A DNA stretch of 27,495 bases from JBBDNV01 sp040877415 (GCA_040877415.1 JBBDNV010000077.1:1-27495), one strand, 5' to 3'. Positions 1-7,740 are shown, counted from the stretch's first letter. The notes: a model not told the origin generated them from the sequence alone. A program made the numbers and translations.

Positions 1-35
1 CATTTTCACCAACCTCAATCTTCGGCCCGCTAGCT

Positions 36-64
36 AAAAAAGCGCAACATCAGAACTGGCGCTT
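36..64 (-). terminator. Possible Rho-independent terminator after the J-like/GspE-N gene
   Basis: Read on the minus strand, a six-base stem (AAGCGC with GCGCTT) closes a 13-base loop and runs into a T tract (the A run at 36-41 on the plus strand). It lies about 35 bases past the stop of the gene ending at 99. The stem is short, so this is only a moderate call. Bases 65-98 show nothing else. Confidence 0.4.
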
Positions 65-98
65 CGGGCTAGTGTGGGAATGGTGCGAGGGCGCGCAT

Positions 99-1109
99 TC
101 AGCGCGACTTCACCTTCCAGGTGACGGCGCCGGCGATGGCTCCCGCGGCAATCGCCGCAAGGGCGGACATGATGAAGCCCCAGCGGAGCCCCCAGTACAG
201 GACGTTGGTCAGAACCATGACGGTGCCAAACATGGCGATCCGCGCCAGGTCCCAGCGTTGCTTCTTCTCTTCCTCGGTCATTGGCCCGCTGGCGCGCGCG
301 GCAGGCGCGGCGGCCGGCTGTTGGGCCTGCGCGGGCTGAGAGGCGGCGGCCGCGGCTTGAGCGGGCGGAGGCGGCTCGGCGGTCGCGGCGTCGCGCGGGA
401 TGTACTTGGCAATCACGTCGTTGATGTTCCCCGGCGTGCAGAGCACGGTCCGCACCGCCATGCTGAACCGCAGCCGCAGCTCTTCCTCGACGTTCGGGTC
501 GAGCGGGTTGGGCGAAGCCATCAACAGCTCGTTGTTATCGACCAGCACCGGCACGCACGAATGCTGCCGGGCGATCAGCGGAGGCACGGCGGCGATCAAC
601 TGCGGATTCAAGGGCACGTCGTTCAAATCGAGGTACGGCAGTCCGATCGAGTCGGCATAGGCCGGCAATACGGCCTCGTACTTGGCCAGCTTTTGCTGCA
701 CCAGGGCGTCGCGCACCTCGACGCCGATCGCCTTGGCGAAATTGCGGGCCTTGTCCAGGGCGGCCTGATCGACCACTTTGGTGGCCAGCAGAATCTGTTC
801 GAAGGTGCGCCCTTTCACGCCGGCGGCCGCGTCTTTGCGGCCCAGCGACGCGTCGTACTCCGTTTTGCGCTGCTTGTCGGTCAGACACAGCATCGCGCGG
901 GCCAGCTCGTTGAGCAGATCCTGCGACTGCCTGGCGAACTCGCCGGCGGCGAACTTGCGCACGTGCGAGTTCATGGCCCGGTAATGTTCGCGGACCTTGG
1001 CCGTGTTGTCCTCGAACTGTTTCAGGCGCAGCAATTGATAGTGGTTCAGCGGCCGAGCGGTTTCGGTGATCTTCAGCCAGTCGCGATAAACGTCGATCGT
1101 CTTGGTCAT
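99..1109 (-). CDS. J-like domain plus GspE-N (MshEN-type) domain membrane protein
   Basis: This 336-residue protein has three parts. Residues 1-90 resemble a J-domain scaffold (NHYQLLRL, then LLNELARAMLCL and KTEYDASL), but I see no HPD triad, so stimulation of an Hsp70 in the classical way is doubtful. Residues about 100-235 look like the N-terminal domain of type II secretion/pilus ATPases (ILLATKVVDQAALDKA, ALVQQKLAKYEAVLPAYA, LPYLDLNDVPL, PPLIARQHSCVPV, LLMASPNPLD). Related MshEN domains bind cyclic di-GMP; binding here is inference. A Pro/Ala-rich linker follows, then two hydrophobic segments at about 285-330 that should anchor it in the membrane. There is no ATPase domain. The gene lies downstream of an Hsp70 gene on the same strand, 122 bases away, which suggests a functional link. 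No good ribosome binding site precedes the start. Confidence 0.8.
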   Translation of the reverse strand: MTKTIDVYRDWLKITETARPLNHYQLLRLKQFEDNTAKVREHYRAMNSHVRKFAAGEFARQSQDLLNELARAMLCLTDKQRKTEYDASLGRKDAAAGVKGRTFEQILLATKVVDQAALDKARNFAKAIGVEVRDALVQQKLAKYEAVLPAYADSIGLPYLDLNDVPLNPQLIAAVPPLIARQHSCVPVLVDNNELLMASPNPLDPNVEEELRLRFSMAVRTVLCTPGNINDVIAKYIPRDAATAEPPPPAQAAAAASQPAQAQQPAAAPAARASGPMTEEEKKQRWDLARIAMFGTVMVLTNVLYWGLRWGFIMSALAAIAAGAIAGAVTWKVKSR

Positions 1110-1117
1110 GGAAGTGA

Positions 1118-1230
1118 AGAAAGGATGAAGGATGAAGGATGAAGGATGAAAAGCGGACGAAAATCGAGGGATCGGATTGACGTTTTGTCGTTCTTCCTTC
1201 TGCCTTCAGCCTTCATCCTTCATCCTTTCT
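1118..1230. repeat. Heptamer-based inverted repeat between the Hsp70 and J-like genes
   Basis: Bases 1121-1150 are four tandem copies of AAGGATG plus AA. A perfect 21-base inverted repeat pairs 1118-1138 with 1210-1230, separated by 71 bases. Bases just left of the right arm (about 1193-1209) continue as degenerate heptamers (reverse-strand GGCTGAA, GGCAGAA, GGAAGAA). It fills nearly the whole gap between the two genes and could fold into a long hairpin in a shared transcript. There is no T tract, so it is not a simple terminator. Confidence 0.85.
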
Positions 1231-1231
1231 T

Positions 1232-2806
1232 TTAGTCGACCTGATAGCTGTCGGCCAGGGCGGTGAATGCGTTGAGCTGGCCGGCGCTTAAGCCGCTTCT
1301 GCGTTCGATCTCGATCTGGGCCTCTTTCCCACCGGTCTTGTCGCGGGCTCGCACGCGCACGCGGCCCGAAGCATCGAACGCGTACACGACTTCGATCGGC
1401 GCGCCCTTGGGCAGATTCTCGGGCAGCCCGCTAATACGGCAATTGCCCAACAGTGAACAGGCGGCCGGATCGGGCGCGTCGCCTTCGATCACTTTGATGT
1501 TGACGCGCTGCTGGTTGGGCTCGCTGGTGGCGAACGTGCGCGCGACCTCGACCGGCAGCCGGCTGTTGCGGGGAATCATCACGTGGTTGACCGTTTTGCC
1601 GGTCTTGGGATTGCGGGCCTCCACGCCCAGCCCGTGCGAATTCACTTCCTCTTGCTTCACGTTGCTCAAGAGCTTGCGAAGCCGTTCGGCAATTTTGCTC
1701 GATTCGCCGCGGAACTTGGCTTCGAGAATCGCGGCGTGAATGGCGGCGCCCTGGGCCACGGCGGTATGCGGCGAAAGTCCCTGGTACGGATCCTTGCCCA
1801 GTAGCTCCTTGAGCATCCGGGGAACCTTGGGCATCAGCGTCGATCCGCCCACCAGCACGATCGCGTCGAGCTCGGCGGACTTCACGTCGGCCTGCTCGAG
1901 CACCAGTAGCGCCGTGTCGGCGGTGCGCTGCAGCAGGTCGGCGGTCATGTCCTCGAACTCGTCGCGGGTGATCTCGAGCGAGAGCAACTTGCCGGCATGG
2001 CGGCAACTGATCGTGGCTCTGTCGCTGTCGGACAGGGTAATCTTGGCCTGATCGGAATCGTGGCGCAGCAGGTGCAGCGTGGCGGGCGACTCGCGCGGGT
2101 CGACGCCGTGACGCGCCTTGAATTCCCGGGCCAGGTGGTCGACGATCCGATCGTTCCAGTCGATACCCCCCAGGTGTACGTCGCCGTCGGTGGCCAACAC
2201 CTGGAAGTGGCTGGGCGTATAGCGCACCACGGTCACGTCGAACGTGCCGCCGCCCAGGTCGTAGACGAGCGTCAGGTGGGGTTTCGCCTCGCCGGCCTGG
2301 GCGCCCAGCTCGCCGCGCTTCCAGGCATACGTCAGAGTGGCCGCCGTGGGTTCGTTGATGATGTCGACGACGTGGAGTCCCGCGATTCGTCCGGCGTCTT
2401 CGGTCGCCTTGCGCCGCGCGTCGTTGAAGTAATAGGGCACCGTGATCACCGCGTTGCCGATTTTTCCAATGCGTTTTTCTGCGTCTTTGCGCAGCTTCTT
2501 GAGAATCAACGCGGAGAGGAACTCGGGCGTGATTTCGCGGCCGTCAAATGTGCGCTTGTAATCGGCGTTGCCCATGTAGCGCTTGACGCGCTCGACGACG
2601 TGCTCGGGATCTTCCATCGCCGCCCGCTGGCGGTTGGGACCGACGACGACGTGCCCGGATTCGGCCAGCAGAATCAGGCTGGGCGTTTCCACGCTGTCGT
2701 CATCGTTGGCGATGGGCACGGGGTTGCCCTCGCCGTCCAATTGAGCCAACGTCGAGAACGTCGTGCCCAGATCGATTCCGACCGTGTGGCCTGGCTTGAA
2801 TTCCAT
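1232..2806 (-). CDS. Hsp70 family protein (DnaK-like, lacking the lid)
   Basis: The 524 residues contain the complete actin-like ATPase domain: phosphate-1 loop GIDLGTTFSTLAQL near residue 10, phosphate-2 loop VYDLGGGTFDVTVV near 180, and the adenosine motif IVLVGGSTLMPKVPRML near 315. A beta-sandwich-like substrate domain follows (about 385-505). The protein then ends shortly after the IEIERRSGLS segment, so the helical lid and tail of the roughly 640-residue DnaK are absent. This marks it as one of the accessory Hsp70s common in planctomycetes and not the housekeeping DnaK. The next gene downstream on the strand encodes a J-like, membrane-anchored protein, a plausible partner. A candidate promoter lies at 2939-2967. 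I leave the symbol empty because it is probably not the principal dnaK. Confidence 0.93.
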   Translation of the reverse strand: MEFKPGHTVGIDLGTTFSTLAQLDGEGNPVPIANDDDSVETPSLILLAESGHVVVGPNRQRAAMEDPEHVVERVKRYMGNADYKRTFDGREITPEFLSALILKKLRKDAEKRIGKIGNAVITVPYYFNDARRKATEDAGRIAGLHVVDIINEPTAATLTYAWKRGELGAQAGEAKPHLTLVYDLGGGTFDVTVVRYTPSHFQVLATDGDVHLGGIDWNDRIVDHLAREFKARHGVDPRESPATLHLLRHDSDQAKITLSDSDRATISCRHAGKLLSLEITRDEFEDMTADLLQRTADTALLVLEQADVKSAELDAIVLVGGSTLMPKVPRMLKELLGKDPYQGLSPHTAVAQGAAIHAAILEAKFRGESSKIAERLRKLLSNVKQEEVNSHGLGVEARNPKTGKTVNHVMIPRNSRLPVEVARTFATSEPNQQRVNIKVIEGDAPDPAACSLLGNCRISGLPENLPKGAPIEVVYAFDASGRVRVRARDKTGGKEAQIEIERRSGLSAGQLNAFTALADSYQVD

Positions 2807-3127
2807 CGCTTGTGGTGTTTCGAGCGTCGTGGAGGGAACAACAACCGCCCGGACAGGCTCCGATTACGAGCCGCGCCGGCGGCCGGGCACCCGTGTTCCG
2901 CCTCAGCTTTCGTGGCACTAAGGCGAGTGCCCGAAACGATTCTTAATGCTCGCCCGGCGCGCGTCAAGCAGCCCTGGCCGGTTCACCCACGGAGGACGGC
3001 GCGGGGGCGGGCGGGCGGTGTTTCGATCGATCCGATCGCGCGCCTTCGCGGGCTTGGTGGGCCTTGGGCATCGACGTGGCCGGCGGCGAGAACCGGGGAA
3101 AACTCAGGGCCGTCCAAGGCGGGGCGA
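2807..3127. other. Intergenic region upstream of the Hsp70 gene
   Basis: These 321 bases hold the likely leader and promoter of the Hsp70 gene (promoter at 2939-2967). Open frames across it have no recognisable protein family and I treat them as chance frames of GC-rich DNA. I see no RNA gene or CIRCE-type heat-shock operator. Confidence 0.5.
2939..2967 (-). promoter_or_regulatory. Candidate sigma-70-type promoter for the Hsp70 gene
   Basis: On the minus strand TTGACG (2967-2962) is followed after 17 bases by AAGAAT (2944-2939). The -35 box matches five of six consensus bases and the -10 box four of six. The leader would be about 125 bases. No transcript data support it. Confidence 0.4.
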
Positions 3128-3445
3128 CTATTCCTCGATGATTTCTTTGACGGGCTGAATGAAGTGCGGCGATTTGGCGGACTCGGACAGCTCGCTCGCC
3201 TTTTTCTCGGCCTGTTTGCGTTGACTGTATTCGTACAGCGCGACGCGCTTCATCGCCTGATTGAACACGCCCCAAAAAGCCTTCAGTCGCACTTCCTTGG
3301 CGCTCTTGGCACGGCTTTTTCGTTTGGCCGGTTTCTTTTTTGGATCGGCCTGGTCCTGCTCGGCCTTCTTCTTGACTTTGCTGCTTCGCTCCGCGGCGTC
3401 GGATTCCTCACGTAACTCCTTACGGTTAAGGACTTTGCGGACCAT
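3128..3445 (-). CDS. Small Lys-rich conserved hypothetical protein
   Basis: The 105-residue product has a very basic, charged first half (long KKKAEQDQADPKKKPAKRK-type tract at about 24-45) and a more ordered second half (LKAFWGVFNQAMKRVALYEYSQRKQAE) that should be helical. It ends in the acidic PVKEIIEE. I do not recognise a named family. The sharp codon-position bias and the fitting of a start (MVRKVLNRKELREE) suggest a real gene. A TATGAT box is present upstream on the minus strand (3531-3526), without a convincing -35 partner. No signal peptide or membrane segment is visible. A nucleic-acid-binding role is possible from composition alone, but nothing specific shows it. Confidence 0.65.
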   Translation of the reverse strand: MVRKVLNRKELREESDAAERSSKVKKKAEQDQADPKKKPAKRKSRAKSAKEVRLKAFWGVFNQAMKRVALYEYSQRKQAEKKASELSESAKSPHFIQPVKEIIEE

Positions 3446-3595
3446 GTTTGTGGATTCCGAATGAGTTCCCAGACGCGCGCTCCCCGGCGCGTGTCGGCAA
3501 CCGCTCAGACGCGGCTAAGGCCCCTATCATACTGCATTTGCCCCGTGGCGGCTAGGTTCATCGCGTTGGCGAGTGTGAGAACGCAATATGCCCCA

Positions 3596-3892
3596 TTACC
3601 CCTCGTTGTCGATCGGGGTGGCGCCGGGGGGAGGGGTGCCGTGGCCGGAGCGGACGTAGCGGGTGCGGCCGCGGGCATATTCCTCGGGCGTCGGCTCGGG
3701 AGCGTCCGTGGACTTGCCACGCTCTTGCTCAAACAGGCGGCGCAAGTAAGTGCGGCACCAGCCGCAGCCGGTGCCGGCGCCAAAACACTCACTCAATTGG
3801 CCTGGCCGCCGCGGCTTTTCGACGCGGAGAAAATTGATCACCTTCCGCTTCGTCACGTGGAAGCACAGGCAAAGTTCGTCGTCAAGATCCAT
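3596..3892 (-). CDS. BFD-like [2Fe-2S]-binding domain protein
   Basis: The 98 residues carry the four-cysteine pattern of bacterioferritin-associated ferredoxin (Fer2_BFD) domains: C8-x-C10 near the N-terminus and C43-x-x-C46 in GAGTGCGWC, with an extra C36. BFD domains bind a [2Fe-2S] cluster and either pass electrons to bacterioferritin or act as modules in larger redox enzymes. The last 40 residues (EPTPEEYARGRTRY and a Pro/Gly-rich end) are outside the domain and look disordered. The gene starts 6 bases after the stop of the M20 peptidase gene, so both are probably on one transcript. No bacterioferritin gene is in the window, so its partner is unknown. Confidence 0.85.
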   Translation of the reverse strand: MDLDDELCLCFHVTKRKVINFLRVEKPRRPGQLSECFGAGTGCGWCRTYLRRLFEQERGKSTDAPEPTPEEYARGRTRYVRSGHGTPPPGATPIDNEG

Positions 3893-3898
3893 GGCCGA

Positions 3899-5161
3899 TC
3901 ATTCGTTCGCCGTTGCCAGGCGCAGCGCGATCTGGCAGGCGCGCTGGAAGCCCGCGATGTCGAGGCATTCCGACGTCGTGTGAATGTTCATCTGGCCGCA
4001 GCCGAGCGTGACGGTTGGAATGCCGTGGGCGGTCATCCAATTGGCGTCCAGACCGCCGTTGCTAAGGGCGCGCTGGGGCTCGAGCCCCGCGGCCCGCACG
4101 GCCCGTTCGGCGGCCAAAAGCGAAGGATCGTCCTCGGCCAGCCGGAATGCCTGATAATCGTCCCGCCCGTCAAAGCGGACGCGCCCGCATTTGCCGCCCG
4201 CCGTCTGCACCGAGCGGGCGGCGTCGGTGAAGGCCCGTTCGATGCGGTCGACGATCTGTTTGCGGAATTGGGGTTCGTGGCTGCGTGCCTCTGCCTTCAG
4301 CTCGACGTGATCGGTGACGACGTTGGTGGCCTCGCCGCCGTGGATGTAGCCGACGTTGCTCGTGCCCAGGCGGCCGTCTTTTTCGATTTTGCCGTGCCAA
4401 CCTTCGCGCACCAAGGCGGCGATGGCCAAAGACGCGATGGCAATGGCGCTGATGCCCTCTTCCGGAGCGCCGCCGGCGTGGGCGGCCAACCCGTCGACGT
4501 CGATGTGCAAGCGATAGCCGCCGGTGGCCGCCACGGTAAGTTTTTCGGGCGAGCCGCCGTCCCAGTTGAAGGCCATCTTGGGGCGCCCCAGCAGGCTGAG
4601 CTGCGCGCAGCGGGCGCCTTGCAGGCCGATCTCTTCCTGAATGAGCCAGAAAAACACGAGCGGCGGATGGGGCAGTTTTCGGCGCAGGATTTCCAGCGCC
4701 GCGCTCAGCACGGCGGCCACGCCGGCGCGGTCGTCGGCGCCCAGGCCGGTTTCGGGATTCGCCGAGCAAACGACGTTGCCCCGGCGCTTCGGCTTCGAGC
4801 CCGCGCAAATCGGCACGGTGTCCATGTGGGCCATGAGCAGCCGCTTCGGCCCGTCGAGAGTGCCGGGCATCTGGAAGACGAGGTTTCCGACTTCACCGGC
4901 AAGGGGCGTTTTCTTGTGGGCGTTGTCGGCGCGGATGGCCGATGGCGGCGCCCCGGCCTGGCGAAGTTTTTTCGTGATGTAAGCGGCCACGGCCCCTTCC
5001 CGGCCGCTTTTGCCGGGAATGGCCATCAATTCTATCACCATCCGCAGGGCCCGCTGATGATCGATCTTGGGGAAGGCGGGCGATGGCGCGCGTTTCGTCG
5101 CGCGCCCGAATGCGGCGGTGGATTTGGTTCGCGTTTGCGCGGTTTTGGTCCGCGTGGCCAT
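3899..5161 (-). CDS. M20 family metallopeptidase (PepT-like)
   Basis: This 420-residue protein has the metal-site signatures of the M20 family: LLMAHMDTVP (His ligand and following Asp), GLGADDRAG (bridging Asp), LIQEEIGLQGAR (catalytic and ligand Glu pair), NWDGG, and the late His in NIHTTSECLD. The GADDRAG and IQEE blocks resemble peptidase T and related aminotripeptidases. A dimerisation/lid domain is expected around 200-310 (GLAAHAGGAPEEG region). The first 40 residues are basic and Ala/Thr-rich with no clear signal peptide, so a cytoplasmic peptidase is likely. The specific substrate cannot be told. The start at 5161 gives a basic extension; an internal start near the DHQRALRMVIELMA segment is possible. 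It is followed after 6 bases by the BFD-like gene. Confidence 0.88.
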   Translation of the reverse strand: MATRTKTAQTRTKSTAAFGRATKRAPSPAFPKIDHQRALRMVIELMAIPGKSGREGAVAAYITKKLRQAGAPPSAIRADNAHKKTPLAGEVGNLVFQMPGTLDGPKRLLMAHMDTVPICAGSKPKRRGNVVCSANPETGLGADDRAGVAAVLSAALEILRRKLPHPPLVFFWLIQEEIGLQGARCAQLSLLGRPKMAFNWDGGSPEKLTVAATGGYRLHIDVDGLAAHAGGAPEEGISAIAIASLAIAALVREGWHGKIEKDGRLGTSNVGYIHGGEATNVVTDHVELKAEARSHEPQFRKQIVDRIERAFTDAARSVQTAGGKCGRVRFDGRDDYQAFRLAEDDPSLLAAERAVRAAGLEPQRALSNGGLDANWMTAHGIPTVTLGCGQMNIHTTSECLDIAGFQRACQIALRLATANE

Positions 5162-5197
5162 CGGTGAACGTTCTTGTTAGAGTGTGACAAAGTTCGA

Positions 5198-5273
5198 TAC
5201 GAGGCGCGAAGCGCCAGCGAGGGAGCCGTGCAATGGCGGCGTGCGCTGGCTCGCTTGCGCTTCGCGCCTGGTA
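5198..5273. repeat. Imperfect inverted repeat (GCGCGAAGCGC type)
   Basis: The left arm at 5198-5226 and the right arm at 5248-5273 are near-perfect reverse complements, built around GAGGCGCGAAGCGC and GCGCTTCGCGCCT. It sits in the divergent gap between the M20 gene and the deoxyribosyltransferase-like gene. It could form a cruciform or RNA hairpin. There is no T tract on either side. It looks like a dispersed repeat element of the genome, but only one copy is visible here. Confidence 0.75.
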
Positions 5274-5315
5274 TGCTCGTACCCATCTTAGTCGATCGGC
5301 AACACCGGCGGCAGT

Positions 5316-5353
5316 GCTGCTGTCGACGGATGTCGCTGCTGCTGTCGACGGAT
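5316..5353. repeat. 16-base direct repeat with 22-base period
   Basis: GCTGCTGTCGACGGAT occurs at 5316-5331 and again at 5338-5353, just upstream of the ribosome binding site of the gene at 5376. Two tandem copies on the same helix face would suit a regulator, but this is inference. Confidence 0.7.
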
Positions 5354-5375
5354 CGACAAAACCTCGGAGCGGGAA

Positions 5376-5813
5376 ATGCGTTTTTTTCTGGCCGGAATCA
5401 TGCAGGGGTCGCACCTGGCGGCCACGATCCATCATCAGGGCTATCGCCAGCGCATCAAGCAATTGCTGGCGAGCCACTTCCCGGGGGCCGAAGTGTACGA
5501 TCCGCTGGCGGATCATGCCGAATCGCTCGAGTACGACGACGAGAAGGGCCGCGCGGTCTTTTTTCACCACTGCCAGTTGTGCCGCGAGGTCGACGTCGTG
5601 TTGGCGTTTGTGCCCGAGGCCTCGATGGGCACGGCGATCGAAATGTGGGAGGCCCGTCGGCACGGCAAGGCGGTGATCGCCGTCAGCCCGATGGCGCTCA
5701 ATTGGACGGTCCGGTTCCTGAGCCACGCGGTGTACGCCGATCTCGACGAGTTGGAGACGGCGCTAGCCGCCGGAGCGCTCGCCGAGCGGATTCGCGAGGT
5801 GCTCGCGCGATGA
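5376..5813 (+). CDS. Nucleoside 2-deoxyribosyltransferase-like protein
   Basis: The 145 residues begin with FLAGIMQGS, the nucleotide-binding start of the nucleoside 2-deoxyribosyltransferase/DUF4406 fold. They continue with EVYDPLADHAES, a middle block CREVDVVLAFVPEASMGTAIEMWEA and HGKAVIAVSP. In the enzyme family a Glu in the GTxxEM/WEA region is the nucleophile; E in TAIEMWEA is the candidate here. The start is supported by GGAG at 5366-5369, six bases before the ATG. The reaction could be base exchange on deoxynucleosides or hydrolysis of a modified nucleotide; I cannot choose. The gene is convergent with, and 4 bases from, the membrane-protein gene that follows. Confidence 0.75.
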   Translation: MRFFLAGIMQGSHLAATIHHQGYRQRIKQLLASHFPGAEVYDPLADHAESLEYDDEKGRAVFFHHCQLCREVDVVLAFVPEASMGTAIEMWEARRHGKAVIAVSPMALNWTVRFLSHAVYADLDELETALAAGALAERIREVLAR

Positions 5814-5817
5814 GCGG

Positions 5818-6483
5818 CTACTTCATCGACTTGAGAATCGCCATCACCAGGTCCTTGGTAAAATCCTCGGCATTGAGTTGCATGAACAGCATGGCGGGGC
5901 CGCCGTTGCCTGCGAATGCCCCGGTGGCCTGCCAGACTTCCCTCCCCGAACGCTTCTCCTTGCCCTTGCCGATGGTAAACTCGGCCGAGTCGCCGTTGAT
6001 TTCGGTTTTGAAGGCCTCCGAGTCGTCGAGGCTCACTTCTTCCCACTGTGCGCGCCCGGATTCGCGCAGGGACTGCTGAAGCTGGACCTTCATGGCCTCG
6101 GCGTTTCCCAGGTCGTCAGAGATTTGGAACAGGACGAGATTGCTGTGTTCCGCCTTGTCGGCGTACGCGGCCATGCTCATCATTTTGCGGTTGACAAAAG
6201 GCATGGTCCAATCGACCGACGCTTTCGGCTCGAGCGCCGGGGGAACATCGATCGTCACAATGCCGTCGGTCACCCGGCGCACCGTGGCGGGATCCTCGCT
6301 CATATTGAAGCTGCGGCCGAAGAAGTACATCGAGACACCAAAAACCCCGCAGCACAAAAGCACCAGCACTCCGCAGCCGATTCCCAGTCCGACGAGCACT
6401 TTGGCCCCGCTGCTCATGCCGGGACGAACCGTCTCGGGACTGTCGTAGGGATTGACCGGCGGGGGCTCGTGGAAGTCGGTCAT
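5818..6483 (-). CDS. Single-pass membrane hypothetical protein
   Basis: The 221 residues start with a short Pro-rich cytoplasmic part (EPPPVNPYDSP), then one hydrophobic helix at about 26-56 (KVLVGLGIGCGVLVLLCCGV). The rest is an extracytoplasmic domain of about 160 residues with mixed alpha/beta character (TDGIVTIDVPPALEPKASVDW, QISDDLGNAEAMKVQLQQSL, NGDSAEFTIGKGKEKRSGREVWQATGAF). This layout is common in planctomycetes, but I recognise no named domain. It ends in DLVMAILKSMK. There is no clear ribosome binding site beyond a weak GGAAAC before the start. Function unknown. Confidence 0.75.
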   Translation of the reverse strand: MTDFHEPPPVNPYDSPETVRPGMSSGAKVLVGLGIGCGVLVLLCCGVFGVSMYFFGRSFNMSEDPATVRRVTDGIVTIDVPPALEPKASVDWTMPFVNRKMMSMAAYADKAEHSNLVLFQISDDLGNAEAMKVQLQQSLRESGRAQWEEVSLDDSEAFKTEINGDSAEFTIGKGKEKRSGREVWQATGAFAGNGGPAMLFMQLNAEDFTKDLVMAILKSMK

Positions 6484-6597
6484 CTGTAAGTTTCCTTGCG
6501 TGGGGGTTGGTTCGGATCACGATCGGTGCGCTTGTGGCGCATTGTCCGATTCAGGCCGGCAGGTGTCAATTTGCACCGGCGAGCGAGCCTGCCTGGC

Positions 6598-6628
6598 TCG
6601 ACAAACGGCGTCGGCCGATGCCTATAAT
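6598..6628 (+). promoter_or_regulatory. Likely sigma-70-type promoter of rlmN
   Basis: TCGACA (6598-6603, five of six matches to TTGACA) is followed after 19 bases by a perfect TATAAT (6623-6628). Transcription would start near 6635, about 25 bases ahead of the ATG at 6660. This excludes the upstream in-frame start codons at 6507 and 6618. Confidence 0.6.
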
Positions 6629-6659
6629 CGAGTATCTCCGTCCCGCGCAAACGCGTCCC

Positions 6660-7733
6660 ATGATCCACCTGCTCGAACCCGACTCACGACCGCTCGACGA
6701 CTGGCTGGCCCAGCGCGGCCTGCCGGCGTATCGCCATGCGCAGATCCGCCGCTGGGTATTCGCTGCCCGGGCACAAAGCTTTGACGAGATGACCGATTTG
6801 CCCGCGGGACTGCGCGACGAGTTGGCGGCGGAATTTCGGCTGTGGACGACGCGCGTGGCCCTGCACAAGACCACCGACGACGGCACCGAAAAGCTGCTTT
6901 TGGAACTGGCCGACGGCGACGAGATCGAGTGCGTGCTGCTGTGCGACGGCGCGCGGCGCACGATCTGCATCAGCACGCAAGTCGGCTGCGCCATGGGCTG
7001 CGTGTTTTGCGCCAGCGGCCTGGCGGGCGTGGCTCGCAATTTGACGGCCGGAGAAATCGTCGAGCAGATGCTGCTCTTGGACCGGCTTTTGCCGTCCGAC
7101 GAACGGCTGAGCCACGTGGTGGTGATGGGAATGGGCGAGCCGCTGGCCAATCTGGAGCGGCTGTTGGCGGCGCTCGAGGTGGCCAGCTCGCCCGACGGAT
7201 TGGGAGTCAGTCCGCGGCGGATCACGATTTCGACCGTCGGACTGCCGGAGGCTATCGACCGGCTGGCCGAACAAAACGCGCGCTACAACCTGGCCGTCTC
7301 GCTGCACGCGCCGGACGACGCGCTGCGCCGCGAGTTGGTGAAAGTGAGCAAAAACATACGGCTGGCCGAAATTCTGGCGGCGGCCGATCGCTACTTCGCG
7401 GCTTCGGGACGTCGGCTGACGTTCGAATACGTGCTGTTGGCCGGCGTGAACGACCAGAGCGATCATGCCCGCCGCCTGGCGGCGCTGCTGCGCGGGCGCG
7501 CGGCGCTCTTGAACCTGATCCCCTACAATCCGGTGGCCGGGCTGCCGTATCGCACTCCGTCGGCCCGGGCGGTGAAGAGTTTTCTGGACGTGCTGCGAGC
7601 CTCGGGCATCAACGTGCAAGTCCGCGAGCGGAAGGGGGACAAGATCGACGCCGCCTGTGGGCAACTGCGCCGCGCGAACCTATCGGCCGGCAGCGGCAAG
7701 ACGATGGCAGGGGTGCCCGCGCCCAAGAATTAG
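6660..7733 (+). CDS. rlmN: Dual-specificity 23S rRNA/tRNA adenine-C2 methyltransferase RlmN
   Basis: RlmN is a radical-SAM enzyme that methylates C2 of A2503 in 23S rRNA, and in many bacteria A37 of some tRNAs. The 357-residue product has the radical-SAM cluster C110-AMG-C114-VF-C117 inside CISTQVGCAMGCVFCASG. It also has MGMGEPLANLE, RRITISTVGLPEAIDRLAE, NLAVSLHAPDDALR, TFEYVLLAGVND and LLNLIPYNPV. A Cys in DAACGQLR near residue 333 corresponds to the catalytic Cys that is methylated in the mechanism. I chose the ATG at 6660 because a TATAAT box overlaps the region between it and the earlier in-frame ATG. No clear Shine-Dalgarno is visible. Length and motifs match the family. Confidence 0.96.
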   Translation: MIHLLEPDSRPLDDWLAQRGLPAYRHAQIRRWVFAARAQSFDEMTDLPAGLRDELAAEFRLWTTRVALHKTTDDGTEKLLLELADGDEIECVLLCDGARRTICISTQVGCAMGCVFCASGLAGVARNLTAGEIVEQMLLLDRLLPSDERLSHVVVMGMGEPLANLERLLAALEVASSPDGLGVSPRRITISTVGLPEAIDRLAEQNARYNLAVSLHAPDDALRRELVKVSKNIRLAEILAAADRYFAASGRRLTFEYVLLAGVNDQSDHARRLAALLRGRAALLNLIPYNPVAGLPYRTPSARAVKSFLDVLRASGINVQVRERKGDKIDAACGQLRRANLSAGSGKTMAGVPAPKN

Positions 7734-7740
7734 CGACCGC

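Noticed and set aside
1121..1150. Short tandem repeat considered as a CRISPR array
   Set aside because: Seven-base units with no unique spacers and no cas genes.
1997..3415. Long plus-strand open frame (472 codons) opposite the Hsp70 gene
   Set aside because: It is antisense to the conserved Hsp70 gene, has Arg/Gly/Val-rich low-information sequence, and no domain. A chance frame of GC-rich DNA.
3461..5167. Long plus-strand open frame (568 codons) opposite the M20 peptidase and BFD genes
   Set aside because: Both genes on the minus strand have clear catalytic or cluster motifs; this frame has none.
6507..6659. Longer rlmN start at 6507 or 6618
   Set aside because: Both lie at or upstream of the TATAAT promoter at 6623-6628, and the extra residues are not RlmN-like.
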